DNA from: a virus
Direction: 5' to 3' (one strand)
DNA length: 33,200 bases
IMG/VR virus record: IMGVR_UViG_3300036804_000090
Span: 1 to 33,200 of that record
Made by a program: the position numbers and the translations under genes. The stretch's first letter is position 1, and each line of letters starts with the position of its first letter. Shown here piece by piece: positions 7,048 to 14,785 of this stretch. The notes beneath the pieces were generated by a model. The model did not search any database. It was not told the origin of the DNA and saw only the letters and a program-made list of their open reading frames with translations.

Positions 7048-10004
7048 CAGGCGGCCCCTTGCCGGACGGCCCAGGTCGCGCGGCGCATCAGCAGATCGAG
7101 GTCGGCCTGCTCTGAGAAATAGGCGTTGCCGATCTCGACCGCGGGCCCGCCGCCCGAGCCGCTCGCCAGACCGCCCGCGCCGGGGAGCGAGGCGACCCCG
7201 GCGCGAGCGCCGACGGCGGGGGAGGGCAGGTCGACGAGCCCGCTCATCGCCCGCGAGACGTCCTGGCCGCCGCCCTCGATCCCCTCGACGAGCCCGGCGA
7301 CGATCATCTTCCCGATCTCGTCGCGCATCACCTTCGAGGGCGAGCCGATCTTCAGGACCTTCCGGAGCGGTTTGGGGATGAACTTCTTCGCGAAGTTCTT
7401 GACCGCGTTGGCGAGCGACTTCCCCATCGACCAGATCCCGCTGATGATCCCGTGGACGACGCTCTTACCGACCCCGAGGAAGCTCCCGGCGATGTTCCCG
7501 ACCGCCCCGGCCAGGCGGCCCGGCAGGCCCGACGCCCACCCGAAGATCCGCGAGGCGTTGGCCGAGATCCCGTTACGAATCCCGGAGATGACCGCCGCGC
7601 CCTTGCCGAACACGGCCCCGGCCATGTTCCCGATCGCGCCGACGATCCTCCCGGGGAAGCTGGCGACGAGCGCCCAGAGCGTCCCGGCGACCGAGTCGAT
7701 CCCGCCGCGGATCCCGTCGATCACGCCCCTCCCGACGCCGAGCATCGCGGCGGCGAGACCCTCGATCTTTGAGAGCATCGTCCCCGGCAGGTTTGAGAAA
7801 AAGGACCAGATCGACCCGGCGATGTAGTCGATCCCGTTGCGAATTGACTCGATGGCGCCCTTGCCGAGCTGGAACATCTTCGAGCCCATATCGTCGATCT
7901 TGGAGACGATCGTCCCGGGCAAGTTCGAGAAAAAGGACCAGATCGTCCCGGCGATATTGTCGATCCCGTTCCGGATCGACTGGATCGCGTTCTTGCCGAG
8001 CTGGAACATCTTGTCGCCCATATCGGTGACCTTCGAGACGATCGTCCCCGGGAGGTTTGAGAAAAACGCCCAGATCGTCGAGACGGCCGAGTCGATCCCG
8101 TTGCGCATCGACTGGATCGCGTTCCGGCCGACGTCGGTGAGCCAGCTCCCGGCGCCGCTGAGGAGTCTCAGGATCTCCGACGGGAGTGAGCGGAACCAGG
8201 CCCAGATCGTCGAGGAGGCCGACTTGATCCCGCTCATCAGCCCGCTGACGATGTTCTTACCGATGTCCAGCAGCCACTTCAGCGCGCCGGACAGGAGGCC
8301 GGTGATCGTGCTCGCGAGCTTCCCGAGCCACTTGACCGCGGTACCGATCGCTGAGCTGACCGAGTCCCAGTTCTGTACCAGCAGGTAGATCCCGGCGGCG
8401 AGCAGCGCGACCGCGCCGACGACGAGCAGGACCGGGCTCGCGACTACGGCGGTAACTGCGGCGGCGACCCCAGCGGCGGCGTTGTAAAGCCAGAACGCCG
8501 CGGCGATCGCCGCGATCGCGACGATCAGCGGCGAGAGCGGCTTTATGATCGCAGCGAGCATCTCGACCAGGACCACCAGAATCGGGGTCAGCCCCTTTAG
8601 CGCGATCGTCAGCGTCGGGCCGAGGACCTTGACCAGCGAGGAGACGCTCGGGAGCATCGCTTTCACGATCCCGACGAGCTCGCGGAACAGGGTCACGATC
8701 ACCGGGACGATCTGCGCGATGATCGGCCCGAGCTGCTTCCCGAGCGAACGGACGAGCTCCATCACCGGGCCGACGAGCCCGCCGAGCGCCTTCGCGATCT
8801 GACCGAGACCGCCGCGCGCCTCGGGGCTGACGGCGATAATCGCGGCAAGCGCCATCCCGAACGGTCCGAACGCCCCAGTCACGCCCTGGACGAGCGGGCC
8901 GAGCGGGCCGAGCATCGCGCCGATGTTCGCGCCGCCGACCTTCAGCATCATTCCCGCGATCGGCGCCAGCACCGGCGCGAACTCTGAGAAGGCCGACCCG
9001 AGCTTGCCGACCGCGCTGGAGGATCCGGAGAACTTGGAGATCTGCTCGATCAGACCCTCCATAAAGCTCATCGAGCGATTCAGCGCCGGGCCGATCTTCC
9101 CCATCAGCGCGTTCACGATCGGGGTTACCAGCGGTTCGATCGCGCGCAGCAGGTCGGCGAGACGGTTTGCCCAGTCCAGCGCGATCCCGCCGCCTTCCCG
9201 GCGGATGAACGGCTCGACGATCGCAGAGCCGATGTCACGCATCGCGCCCTTGATCCGGTCAGTCGCGCCGACCCAGGTATTTTTGACGCCCTCGGCGGCC
9301 CCGGCGTAGGTCTGGGCCATCTGGTCGACGAGGACCTTCAGCGCCTTCCGGGAGTCCAAGGTGCCCTTTGTGATCGACTCTCGGACCTGGGTGGCGGTCA
9401 TCCCCATCCCTTGCCCGATCAGCTTCGCGGCGTCGATCCCGCGGTAGCCCAATTGGTTCAGGGTGTCGGCGGTGAACTTGCCGGTCGACTGGACCTGGGA
9501 GAGGACGTTCGTAATCTCGCCGATGTCCTTGGAGGTGCCGCCGGTCGCCGCGACGGCGTTCTGGATCGCGTCGAGCGTCGGGATGACGTCCTTGGCCTCG
9601 AAGCCGAAGGCGAGCATCTGCTGGGTGGCTTCGATGAACGCCTGCCGGGGGAACGGCGAGGTCTTAGAGAACACGGCGAGGTCGGCCATCATCTTCTTAG
9701 CGGCGTCGCCTGAGCCGAGGATCGTGCGGAACGCCGCCGAGCTCGTCTGATAGAGGACGTTGTAGGACTTGCCGGAGGCGATCACGGCGGCGCCGAACCC
9801 GGCGGCGGCGCCGACGGCGACAGTGAATCCGGTCGAGATCGTCCGCCCGACGGCGCTCGCGGCCGACCCCAGGCTGGAGCTCAGCCGTTGCCCGATCGAG
9901 CGCCCGGCCTCATCCCCGGCGGCCCCGGCGGCCTGGGCGATCTGCCGGGACATCCCCGAGGTGTTCGCGTTGACGAGGACCTGAAGCTGGCTGTAGTCAG
10001 CCAC
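7047..10004 (-). CDS. Tape measure protein
   Basis: The longest gene, 985 residues, GTG start overlapping the chaperone stop. It sets tail length and is threaded through the tube. Seen: an N-terminal region of TMP type (VLVNANTSGMSRQIAQ; FRTILGSGDAAKKMMADLAVF), long Ala/Gly/Ile-rich helical stretches, hydrophobic segments around residues 490-550 (SPLIVAIAAIAAAFWL; PVLLVVGAVALLAAGIYLLV) that may help membrane passage, seven 44-residue repeats from about 581, and a basic FAKKFIPKPLRKVLKIGSPS region typical of TMP ends. Its place after the frameshifted chaperones agrees. Confidence 0.95.
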   Translation of the reverse strand: MADYSQLQVLVNANTSGMSRQIAQAAGAAGDEAGRSIGQRLSSSLGSAASAVGRTISTGFTVAVGAAAGFGAAVIASGKSYNVLYQTSSAAFRTILGSGDAAKKMMADLAVFSKTSPFPRQAFIEATQQMLAFGFEAKDVIPTLDAIQNAVAATGGTSKDIGEITNVLSQVQSTGKFTADTLNQLGYRGIDAAKLIGQGMGMTATQVRESITKGTLDSRKALKVLVDQMAQTYAGAAEGVKNTWVGATDRIKGAMRDIGSAIVEPFIRREGGGIALDWANRLADLLRAIEPLVTPIVNALMGKIGPALNRSMSFMEGLIEQISKFSGSSSAVGKLGSAFSEFAPVLAPIAGMMLKVGGANIGAMLGPLGPLVQGVTGAFGPFGMALAAIIAVSPEARGGLGQIAKALGGLVGPVMELVRSLGKQLGPIIAQIVPVIVTLFRELVGIVKAMLPSVSSLVKVLGPTLTIALKGLTPILVVLVEMLAAIIKPLSPLIVAIAAIAAAFWLYNAAAGVAAAVTAVVASPVLLVVGAVALLAAGIYLLVQNWDSVSSAIGTAVKWLGKLASTITGLLSGALKWLLDIGKNIVSGLMSGIKSASSTIWAWFRSLPSEILRLLSGAGSWLTDVGRNAIQSMRNGIDSAVSTIWAFFSNLPGTIVSKVTDMGDKMFQLGKNAIQSIRNGIDNIAGTIWSFFSNLPGTIVSKIDDMGSKMFQLGKGAIESIRNGIDYIAGSIWSFFSNLPGTMLSKIEGLAAAMLGVGRGVIDGIRGGIDSVAGTLWALVASFPGRIVGAIGNMAGAVFGKGAAVISGIRNGISANASRIFGWASGLPGRLAGAVGNIAGSFLGVGKSVVHGIISGIWSMGKSLANAVKNFAKKFIPKPLRKVLKIGSPSKVMRDEIGKMIVAGLVEGIEGGGQDVSRAMSGLVDLPSPAVGARAGVASLPGAGGLASGSGGGPAVEIGNAYFSEQADLDLLMRRATWAVRQGAA
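7341..8264 (-). repeat. Seven 44-residue repeats in the tape measure protein
   Basis: Units start at about residues 581, 625, 669, 713, 757, 801 and 845 (132 bp each). The best-conserved units read GKNAIQSIRNGIDNIAGTIW followed by SFFSNLPGTIVSK. Trp and Phe recur at fixed positions, and 44 is four times 11, the spacing seen in other tape measure repeats. The outer units are more diverged. Gain or loss of a unit should change tail length. Confidence 0.85.
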
Positions 10005-10377
10005 CTAGCAGCGCCCCCTCAGCGCGGAGCGCGTCGGCGAGCTCGGTCCAGGCAACCTTGCGACCGGCGGCTGGGCCGCGGCGGACGGGACCGCCGGGCC
10101 GCGGGATCGGCTTGGGCTGGACGGCGCCCTTGGCGCCGTTGGCCTTTAGCGTGATCCAGATCAGGTTGTGAACGGCGTCGAATACCGAGGCGAGCATGTG
10201 CGCCTCGACTGACCAGGCGGCGTCAGACTCGGCCGCCGGGACCGACCCCGGCGGCAGGCGCGAGACCAGGACGTGAACCCGGCGAAGCGAGACCGCCGGG
10301 TCCAGGACGTCGACGCCGTATACCCGGAGCACAGCCGCCTCTATGTCGGGGTCGAAGCGGTCGCGAGCGGCGGCGAT
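9997..10377 (-). CDS. Tail assembly chaperone, -1 frameshift extension
   Basis: Reading in the -1 frame from the slippery site gives 126 codons (IAAARDRFDPDIEAAVLRVYG onward) and ends overlapping the tape measure start. It is best expressed as the C-terminal part of a 229-residue fusion with the 10341-10685 product, like lambda gpG-T. A GTG at 10332 could start a separate 111-residue protein, but the frame is open and sensible right up to the slip site, which favours fusion. The chaperone is expected to coat the tape measure before tube assembly. Confidence 0.82.
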   Translation of the reverse strand: MAAARDRFDPDIEAAVLRVYGVDVLDPAVSLRRVHVLVSRLPPGSVPAAESDAAWSVEAHMLASVFDAVHNLIWITLKANGAKGAVQPKPIPRPGGPVRRGPAAGRKVAWTELADALRAEGALLGG

Positions 10378-10685
10378 AAATTTGGCGCGCTGACCCCCGC
10401 CTGGTCGACGCTCATCTCCTCGATCAGTGCCGTGAGCGCGTCGAGCGGAACGGTCCGAGCGAACCGCTCCCAGGACTCGGCGCCGATCACTCGCCTAAAC
10501 GCCGTGAACACTTTCGACGGGTCGACGTCCTCGCCCGCGAGCTCGGCGAAGCTCTCGGACACCTCGATCGGCCAGGTGCTCATCGGCGGGATCTCGAAGT
10601 GCTCGTCGCCCCAGTCAAACTCAAACGGCTTGCTCGTCGCCTCGGTGCGGGCGGCCTCAGTGGCCGCCCGTAGATCGAATGACAC
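10341..10685 (-). CDS. Tail assembly chaperone (zero-frame product)
   Basis: 114 residues between the major tail protein and tape measure genes, the standard position of the G-like chaperone. The N-terminus (FEFDWGDEHFEIPPMSTWPI) and the middle (FRRVIGAESWERFA) resemble actinophage tail chaperones. The last 11 residues are read only when the ribosome does not slip. Its main product should be in excess over the fusion form. Confidence 0.83.
   Translation of the reverse strand: MSFDLRAATEAARTEATSKPFEFDWGDEHFEIPPMSTWPIEVSESFAELAGEDVDPSKVFTAFRRVIGAESWERFARTVPLDALTALIEEMSVDQAGVSAPNLSPPLATASTPT
10377..10383 (-). other. Programmed -1 frameshift slippery heptamer
   Basis: On the minus strand the site reads A-AAT-TTA, in frame with the upstream chaperone: AAT is codon 102 and TTA codon 103. 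It fits X-XXY-YYZ exactly. Simultaneous slippage to AAA-TTT leads straight into the downstream frame (next codon ATC). The zero frame stops 11 codons later. Confidence 0.85.
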
Positions 10686-10689
10686 GACC

Positions 10690-11328
10690 CTAGTTAGAGG
10701 TCGAGCGGGACTTCAGCGATCGCGACTCGGTCTCCCCGCCGCCGCTCCCGCCGTCGCCGGTGACGGTGCCGCTCTGGATCGTCGCCAGGACGCCGGAGTC
10801 ATCGAGCGCCGAGAGGGTCACGCCCCACCCGATCACCTCGCCGCGGGCGACGGTGACGTCGTCGTTATCGGAGAGCTGAGCGCGCGGAAATACCAGGCGG
10901 GTGATCCGGTTCCCGTCGCGGACGTCGAGCCCGATAGCGTGAATGAACCCGCCCTCGTCGGAGCGGACGTCGAACTTGAAAGAGTCGCCGTCGACGTCGG
11001 GGAGGTTGGCATCGAAGTAGAGCCCGAGCGACCGCGGATTGGTCTGCCAGAGCGTGAACGCCATTGTGTAGGCCTTGCCGGTGATGACCTGCCGGATCGG
11101 ACTGGTGGACTGCCAGGGGGTGATCGCGTCGGAGGTGACGTCGGCGGCGAGTGTGACCCCGTCCTCGGAGACGTAGCCCAGCGCCTCCCAGGGCGCGGCC
11201 CAGGCCGTAGTCAGTGAGGCGGGCAGATTGGCGCCGGTCGCACCGGCTGGGGCGATGTAGAGACCGGGGCCGTTGTTGATCCCGAGGACTGCTTCGACGG
11301 GATTCAGGGCGGGGGCGCTAGTGGACAT
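10690..11328 (-). CDS. Major tail protein
   Basis: 212 residues forming the tail tube, identified by position before the chaperones and by a beta-rich tube-like sequence: GLYIAPAGATGANLPASL, then ALGYVSEDGVTLAADVTSD, a common segment of actinophage tube proteins. The C-terminus ends in a Gly/Ser-rich stretch (GDGGSGGGETESRS). The start ATG overlaps the previous TAA by one base. Confidence 0.87.
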   Translation of the reverse strand: MSTSAPALNPVEAVLGINNGPGLYIAPAGATGANLPASLTTAWAAPWEALGYVSEDGVTLAADVTSDAITPWQSTSPIRQVITGKAYTMAFTLWQTNPRSLGLYFDANLPDVDGDSFKFDVRSDEGGFIHAIGLDVRDGNRITRLVFPRAQLSDNDDVTVARGEVIGWGVTLSALDDSGVLATIQSGTVTGDGGSGGGETESRSLKSRSTSN

Positions 11329-11708
11329 TACGGGTTACCTCCGGGGTGGTTTATGGCCGGGTGACAGGTGAGCTCCCAGCGGGTGACGTATCGCGGTGCG
11401 CCGTCGTCGTCAGGCAGCCAGAAGGGGCCCTCGGTGACGACCGCGTTAGAGATGACCCCCTCAGCCCAGGGGGTGACGAGCAGGCCGACGACGAGCTGGC
11501 GGGCGGCCTCGGCCAGGTCGCGGGCCGCGCGCTTGCGCGACGCCCGACAGTCGACCTGGAGGGAGTGAACGTAAACCCAGGGGCCCGCCTCGGCCTGCCA
11601 CGGATGGGCGGCGTTGGCGGCGAACACAAAGGACGTAATCCCGTGCAGGCGGCGCAGGTTCTCCCAGACCCAGGCCTCGACGTCAGGTTGCTCGATGACG
11701 ACACTCAT
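11328..11708 (-). CDS. Tail terminator-like connector
   Basis: 126 residues starting at the ATG that overlaps the previous stop (ATGA). Short helices and strands (VEAWVWENLRRL; GPWVYVHSLQVDCRAS) and position immediately before the tube gene fit the tail terminator family that caps the tube at the neck. A much longer open frame upstream in the same phase is a shadow of other connector genes. Confidence 0.65.
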   Translation of the reverse strand: MSVVIEQPDVEAWVWENLRRLHGITSFVFAANAAHPWQAEAGPWVYVHSLQVDCRASRKRAARDLAEAARQLVVGLLVTPWAEGVISNAVVTEGPFWLPDDDGAPRYVTRWELTCHPAINHPGGNP

Positions 11709-11986
11709 CAGCGCCCGAGCCTCGACCGCCAGTTGGCGATCACCGGGCCCATAAACGGACGGCCGCCGAACTCCCGCGGCCGGGCGTAGGGGACGTCGTT
11801 CACGACCAGCCAGGTCCCCGGGGTGTAGCCCTTGACCAGCCGCCACCCTCCGGCCAGGCGGCCGGACTTTTTCGGGGTGCGGGCGACGAGCTCGTCCCGG
11901 ACGCGAGCGGCGATCAGCTCGACACCGCGGTCGGCGGCGCGGCGCGGTCCGAACTTGTCCAGCACCCGGTAGCTCGACTGGCTCAT
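11708..11986 (-). CDS. HK97 gp10-like tail completion protein
   Basis: 92 residues: an N-terminal helix (ADRGVELIAARVRDELVARTP), then KKSGRLAGGWR and a GTWLVVNDVPYARPREFGG segment. The TPKKSGRL...YA...E.G pattern is typical of HK97 gp10 / neck proteins. It sits third among the head-tail connectors, coupled by ATGA on both sides. Confidence 0.78.
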   Translation of the reverse strand: MSQSSYRVLDKFGPRRAADRGVELIAARVRDELVARTPKKSGRLAGGWRLVKGYTPGTWLVVNDVPYARPREFGGRPFMGPVIANWRSRLGR

Positions 11987-12357
11987 CGCTGCCCGCCGTC
12001 GGGCCAGGTATCAAAGCTCGTCGCGGTCGCCGCCCAGCAGTCGAGCCCGAGCGCGGTCGGGTCCAGGACCAGGCGGACCTGGGAGAGCGCGTACCGGTGG
12101 CCGCGGATCTCCGCGGTCGAGCCTTCCAGGAGCTCGAGGTCAGGCGGCAGGAACAGGTCCCCGACGTTGTCGCGGGCGGGGCCGAACGGGCCGCGGCCGC
12201 CGCCCTCGGCCGCCCTCGGGTCAGAGACCCCGGCGCGAAGCTGAAGGGTGCCGCGGCCTGACCAGTAGGGCTCGCTGCCAGGCAGCCGCCAGCCGTGCTC
12301 GTCGGTCTCGGGCGACGGCGGGTAACAGACGACGTCGTCGGTCTCGATCAGGATCAA
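11983..12357 (-). CDS. Head closure (stopper)-like protein
   Basis: 124 residues from a TTG at 12357 that overlaps the upstream stop (TTGA). The start could be later at a CTG, but no ATG or GTG fits. Beta-rich segments (GRGTLQLRAGVSDP; DLFLPPDLELLEGSTAEIRG; YALSQVRLVLDPTAL) match the stopper fold family that closes the portal channel. Position after the adaptor gene agrees. Confidence 0.65.
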   Translation of the reverse strand: MILIETDDVVCYPPSPETDEHGWRLPGSEPYWSGRGTLQLRAGVSDPRAAEGGGRGPFGPARDNVGDLFLPPDLELLEGSTAEIRGHRYALSQVRLVLDPTALGLDCWAATATSFDTWPDGGQR

Positions 12358-12725
12358 ACCGGGTGCTCCAGGTTGCGCTGCCACCAGTCGACCGGCCGGA
12401 CGTGGCCGCGGTCGATCGTCAGCGGGACAGAGACGAGATCTCCCAGGAAGGACCGGTGCCAGGAGGCGCGGTCCATCGCCAGGGCGAACGGGTCGCCCGG
12501 CTGGGAGTATTGGACGCTCTGGGCGCCCGTCGTCGCGGCGATGACCCGGGGGGCGGGAGGGAGCTGGGCGGCGTAGGCCTCCCAGAGCATCGCCGCGATC
12601 AGGTGTGAGCTGGCGCGCGGGTTGGCGAGGGCGATCCGCTCGGCCTGATCGACCGGCAGACCGCCCTCGTCGGGTGGATCGAGCGGCGGGGCCCACGCCC
12701 GCCAGGTCTGATCCGTTCCCGTCAT
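12354..12725 (-). CDS. Head-tail adaptor-like protein
   Basis: 123 residues, first connector after the major capsid gene, where the adaptor that docks on the portal ring is usually found. Mostly helical N-terminus (QAERIALANPRASSHLIAAM), then a YSQPGDPFALAMDRASWHRS segment. Family assignment rests mainly on synteny and size. Confidence 0.62.
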   Translation of the reverse strand: MTGTDQTWRAWAPPLDPPDEGGLPVDQAERIALANPRASSHLIAAMLWEAYAAQLPPAPRVIAATTGAQSVQYSQPGDPFALAMDRASWHRSFLGDLVSVPLTIDRGHVRPVDWWQRNLEHPV

Positions 12726-12750
12726 CAGCGCGCCTTACTTCCGTCCCCGT

Positions 12751-13752
12751 TTAGCTGGCGCCGGGGGGTCCTTGGGGTCCTGCGGGTCCTTGGGGTCCTT
12801 CAGGTCCTTGGGGTCCTTCAGGGCCCCTCTCGCCGACGCCTCCCTGAAAGGGTGCGGCGTCCGCGATCGTCGCGATAGCGAACGGCTTGGCGCCGCCCTC
12901 CGCTCGACGGGTGACGGGCTCGACGACGACGCACCCGAACCGGGCCCAGACCTTCAGCAGGGTCTGGTTGTCCTGGAACGCCGAGACGGCGATCGTCCCG
13001 TCGTCATTCGCCAGGACGCCGTCATTTGAGAACTGGTATCGGATGTCCTGCCGGACGCCGATCAGCAGGTAGCGCCAGGCGCCGGTAATAAAGTCGCCGG
13101 TCGCGTCGGCGCCGAACTGGCTGTATGAGATCGGCAGGCCGTAGAGGGTGTTTATCTGCCCGCCCTGGACCTGGCCGAGCCCGAGCAGGAACGCCCCGGA
13201 GCCGTCGCGAACGCCTCGCAGGGCGCCCTGGACGGCGACGTCGGCGGCGTGGCCGGTGACCTGGAGGCCCTGGCCCTCGACGGCTGACATCGCGTCGTTC
13301 ACGGTCGCGACGGCGTCACCCTCGGTCTCGACGTCGATCGCGTGAGCGGCGAGGCCGCCCACTGGGAAGGTTGCCGGGGCGTCGATCCCCCAGAACACGG
13401 TGTCGTCGAGCGCCAGCGCGATCGCCTCGGCGAGCTGAGGCCGGGCGTAATCCCAGAGCCGAAACTCGGAGTCCTCCAGCGTCGCGTCGGGGACGCTGAC
13501 GACGGCGGCGATCTCCTCGGCGGTGAGCTGCTCGTTTGAGAGCTTCAGGTCGGTGAATGGCTTCCGGCCGCCGGTGCTCACCCAGGCAGCGCGGGGGAAC
13601 GCCTTCGGGACCGGGAACTCGCTGATCCGCGTCCCCATCGGGACGCGGGTCCCGCGGGCGAGTGCCGCGGACTGCTGGGTCGCCTCGGCGATGATCTGAG
13701 CCGAGAACTGGGGCGGGATCTGACCGGATAGGTCGATCGGGGCGGGGGACAA
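12751..13752 (-). CDS. Major capsid protein, HK97 fold, with collagen-like tail
   Basis: 333 residues from a TTG start with GGAGG seven bases upstream. Residues 1-300 match the HK97-type capsid family: SEFPVPKAFPRAAWVS, EEIAAVVSVPDATLEDSE, then LAEAIALALDDTVFWG and a typical SAFQDNQTLLKVWARFGCVV end. Residues about 307-333 are nine consecutive Gly-X-Y triplets, mostly GPQ or GPE, as in collagen. The tail would be displayed many times per virion if it is exposed. A promoter candidate lies upstream, so capsid protein may be transcribed independently of the upstream head genes. Confidence 0.9.
   Translation of the reverse strand: MSPAPIDLSGQIPPQFSAQIIAEATQQSAALARGTRVPMGTRISEFPVPKAFPRAAWVSTGGRKPFTDLKLSNEQLTAEEIAAVVSVPDATLEDSEFRLWDYARPQLAEAIALALDDTVFWGIDAPATFPVGGLAAHAIDVETEGDAVATVNDAMSAVEGQGLQVTGHAADVAVQGALRGVRDGSGAFLLGLGQVQGGQINTLYGLPISYSQFGADATGDFITGAWRYLLIGVRQDIRYQFSNDGVLANDDGTIAVSAFQDNQTLLKVWARFGCVVVEPVTRRAEGGAKPFAIATIADAAPFQGGVGERGPEGPQGPEGPQGPAGPQGPPGAS
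12754..12834 (-). repeat. Collagen-like Gly-X-Y coding repeat
   Basis: Nine triplets coded by near-identical 9-bp units (GGACCCCAA-type) form the 3' end of the capsid gene. Such tandem units can gain or lose copies in frame. The stop follows directly after Gly-Ala-Ser. Confidence 0.85.
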
Positions 13753-13797
13753 GAGGGGCCTCCAGGCAGGGGGGACTGGACTGGCCGCCTGGGCTGG

Positions 13798-13878
13798 GCC
13801 GCATCCCGCCGCACCCCGCCGAAGGCCGGAGACTCACTCTCCAGGGCCGAACGTCTCCCGAGCCGCATCTCGCCGCAC
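13798..13878. repeat. Direct repeat in the capsid gene leader
   Basis: GCCGCATCCCGCCGCAC (13798-13814) recurs as GCCGCATCTCGCCGCAC (13862-13878), one mismatch in 17 bases, 64 bp apart. Both lie in the 164-bp gap between scaffold and capsid genes, in the transcribed leader if the promoter candidate at 13891-13920 is used. It could be an operator or an RNA element. Confidence 0.5.
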
Positions 13879-13890
13879 TCGATCGCCGCG

Positions 13891-13920
13891 AGCGTAGCGC
13901 CGCCCGCGGCGGGTCGTCAA
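13891..13920 (-). promoter_or_regulatory. Sigma-70-type promoter candidate for the capsid gene
   Basis: On the minus strand, TTGACG (13920-13915) and TACGCT (13896-13891) are separated by 18 bases. They stand about 140 bp before the capsid start, in the only sizeable gap within the head genes. The -35 overlaps the scaffold stop. Confidence 0.45.
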
Positions 13921-14537
13921 CTTCCCGAGATTGCGCCTCGCATCCAGGCGTTCCCGTCGGCGCCCGAGGCGCCGTTCTCGGAGACGCCCTTCCGGATCGT
14001 CTGACCGGCGCCGCCGGTGGCGGGGCCGAGCTTGGCGAACCCCTCGACGGCCTCGGTGATCGCGTCCTCGTCGACCTTCCCGTCCTCGGCGACGAACCGG
14101 GACATATCCCCGGCGAGCTTGACGACCTGGTCGACGTCGGAGACCTTCCCGGCCGCGGTCGAGCGGAACCTCGCCTCGGCGAGCGTGGCGCCGAGCTCGG
14201 TGAGCGCCGCGGCGCGGCCCTCGTCGCGGGCGGCGGCGATCGCCTGCTCGGACTCGGTCATCCCTTTACGCTCGGCGGCGTCGGCGCGCTTGCGTGCGGC
14301 GGCCGCCTCCCGGCGCTGGGCCGCCAGCGCCGCCTTCAGCTCGCGAACCTCCGGGGAGTCGCCTGAGCTCTCGCCCTGGCCCTCGCTCTCGCCCTGGCCT
14401 GAGCTCTCGCCCTGGCCGCCCTGCTGACCGGAGCTCTCGCTCTCGGTCGTCGAGGTCGTCCCGGCCTCGCCGGTGGCGCTCTCGCCGCTGGTCTCGGTGC
14501 CAGCTCCAGCCTCGCCCTGCCCGGTCTCGGTGGTCAT
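13917..14537 (-). CDS. Capsid scaffold protein
   Basis: 206 residues from an ATG overlapping the previous stop (ATGA) with an AGGAG-type Shine-Dalgarno. An acidic Gly/Ser/Glu low-complexity start (GQGESEGQGESSG) leads into a charged coiled coil (VRELKAALAAQRREAAAARK). The C-terminal half has AALTELGATLAEARFRSTAA and a DEDAITEAVEGFAKL helix, a common scaffold ending. Position just before the capsid gene is typical. It should direct shell assembly and leave before DNA entry. Confidence 0.85.
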   Translation of the reverse strand: MTTETGQGEAGAGTETSGESATGEAGTTSTTESESSGQQGGQGESSGQGESEGQGESSGDSPEVRELKAALAAQRREAAAARKRADAAERKGMTESEQAIAAARDEGRAAALTELGATLAEARFRSTAAGKVSDVDQVVKLAGDMSRFVAEDGKVDEDAITEAVEGFAKLGPATGGAGQTIRKGVSENGASGADGNAWMRGAISGS

Positions 14538-14785
14538 TCTGCGGTCTCCTCCTCGGGGTGAAAAGTCGCCAGCCATTGATCGAACTCCTCGCGGCGCTCG
14601 GGGTCAAGCTCGAAGGGTGCCTCGGCGGCGACCGGCTGGCGGTGATCGCCTCCCCAGACGATGATGTCCTCGGGGATGCCGAAGGGGAAGCTCCGACAGA
14701 CCGCCTGGCCGTCGGGCGTCGACTCGCCGGTCAGGTCGACCGCGCGAGCGCAGGCGTCGCAGAGGTTGGGGACGTGTGTCGTCAT
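14534..14785 (-). CDS. Small Cys-containing head-region protein
   Basis: 83 residues between MuF and scaffold, coupled by ATGA at both ends. LCDACARAVDL and a later VCRSF give three cysteines that could bind a metal. The C-terminus is acidic. Function unknown; possibly a head accessory protein. Confidence 0.6.
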   Translation of the reverse strand: MTTHVPNLCDACARAVDLTGESTPDGQAVCRSFPFGIPEDIIVWGGDHRQPVAAEAPFELDPERREEFDQWLATFHPEEETAE

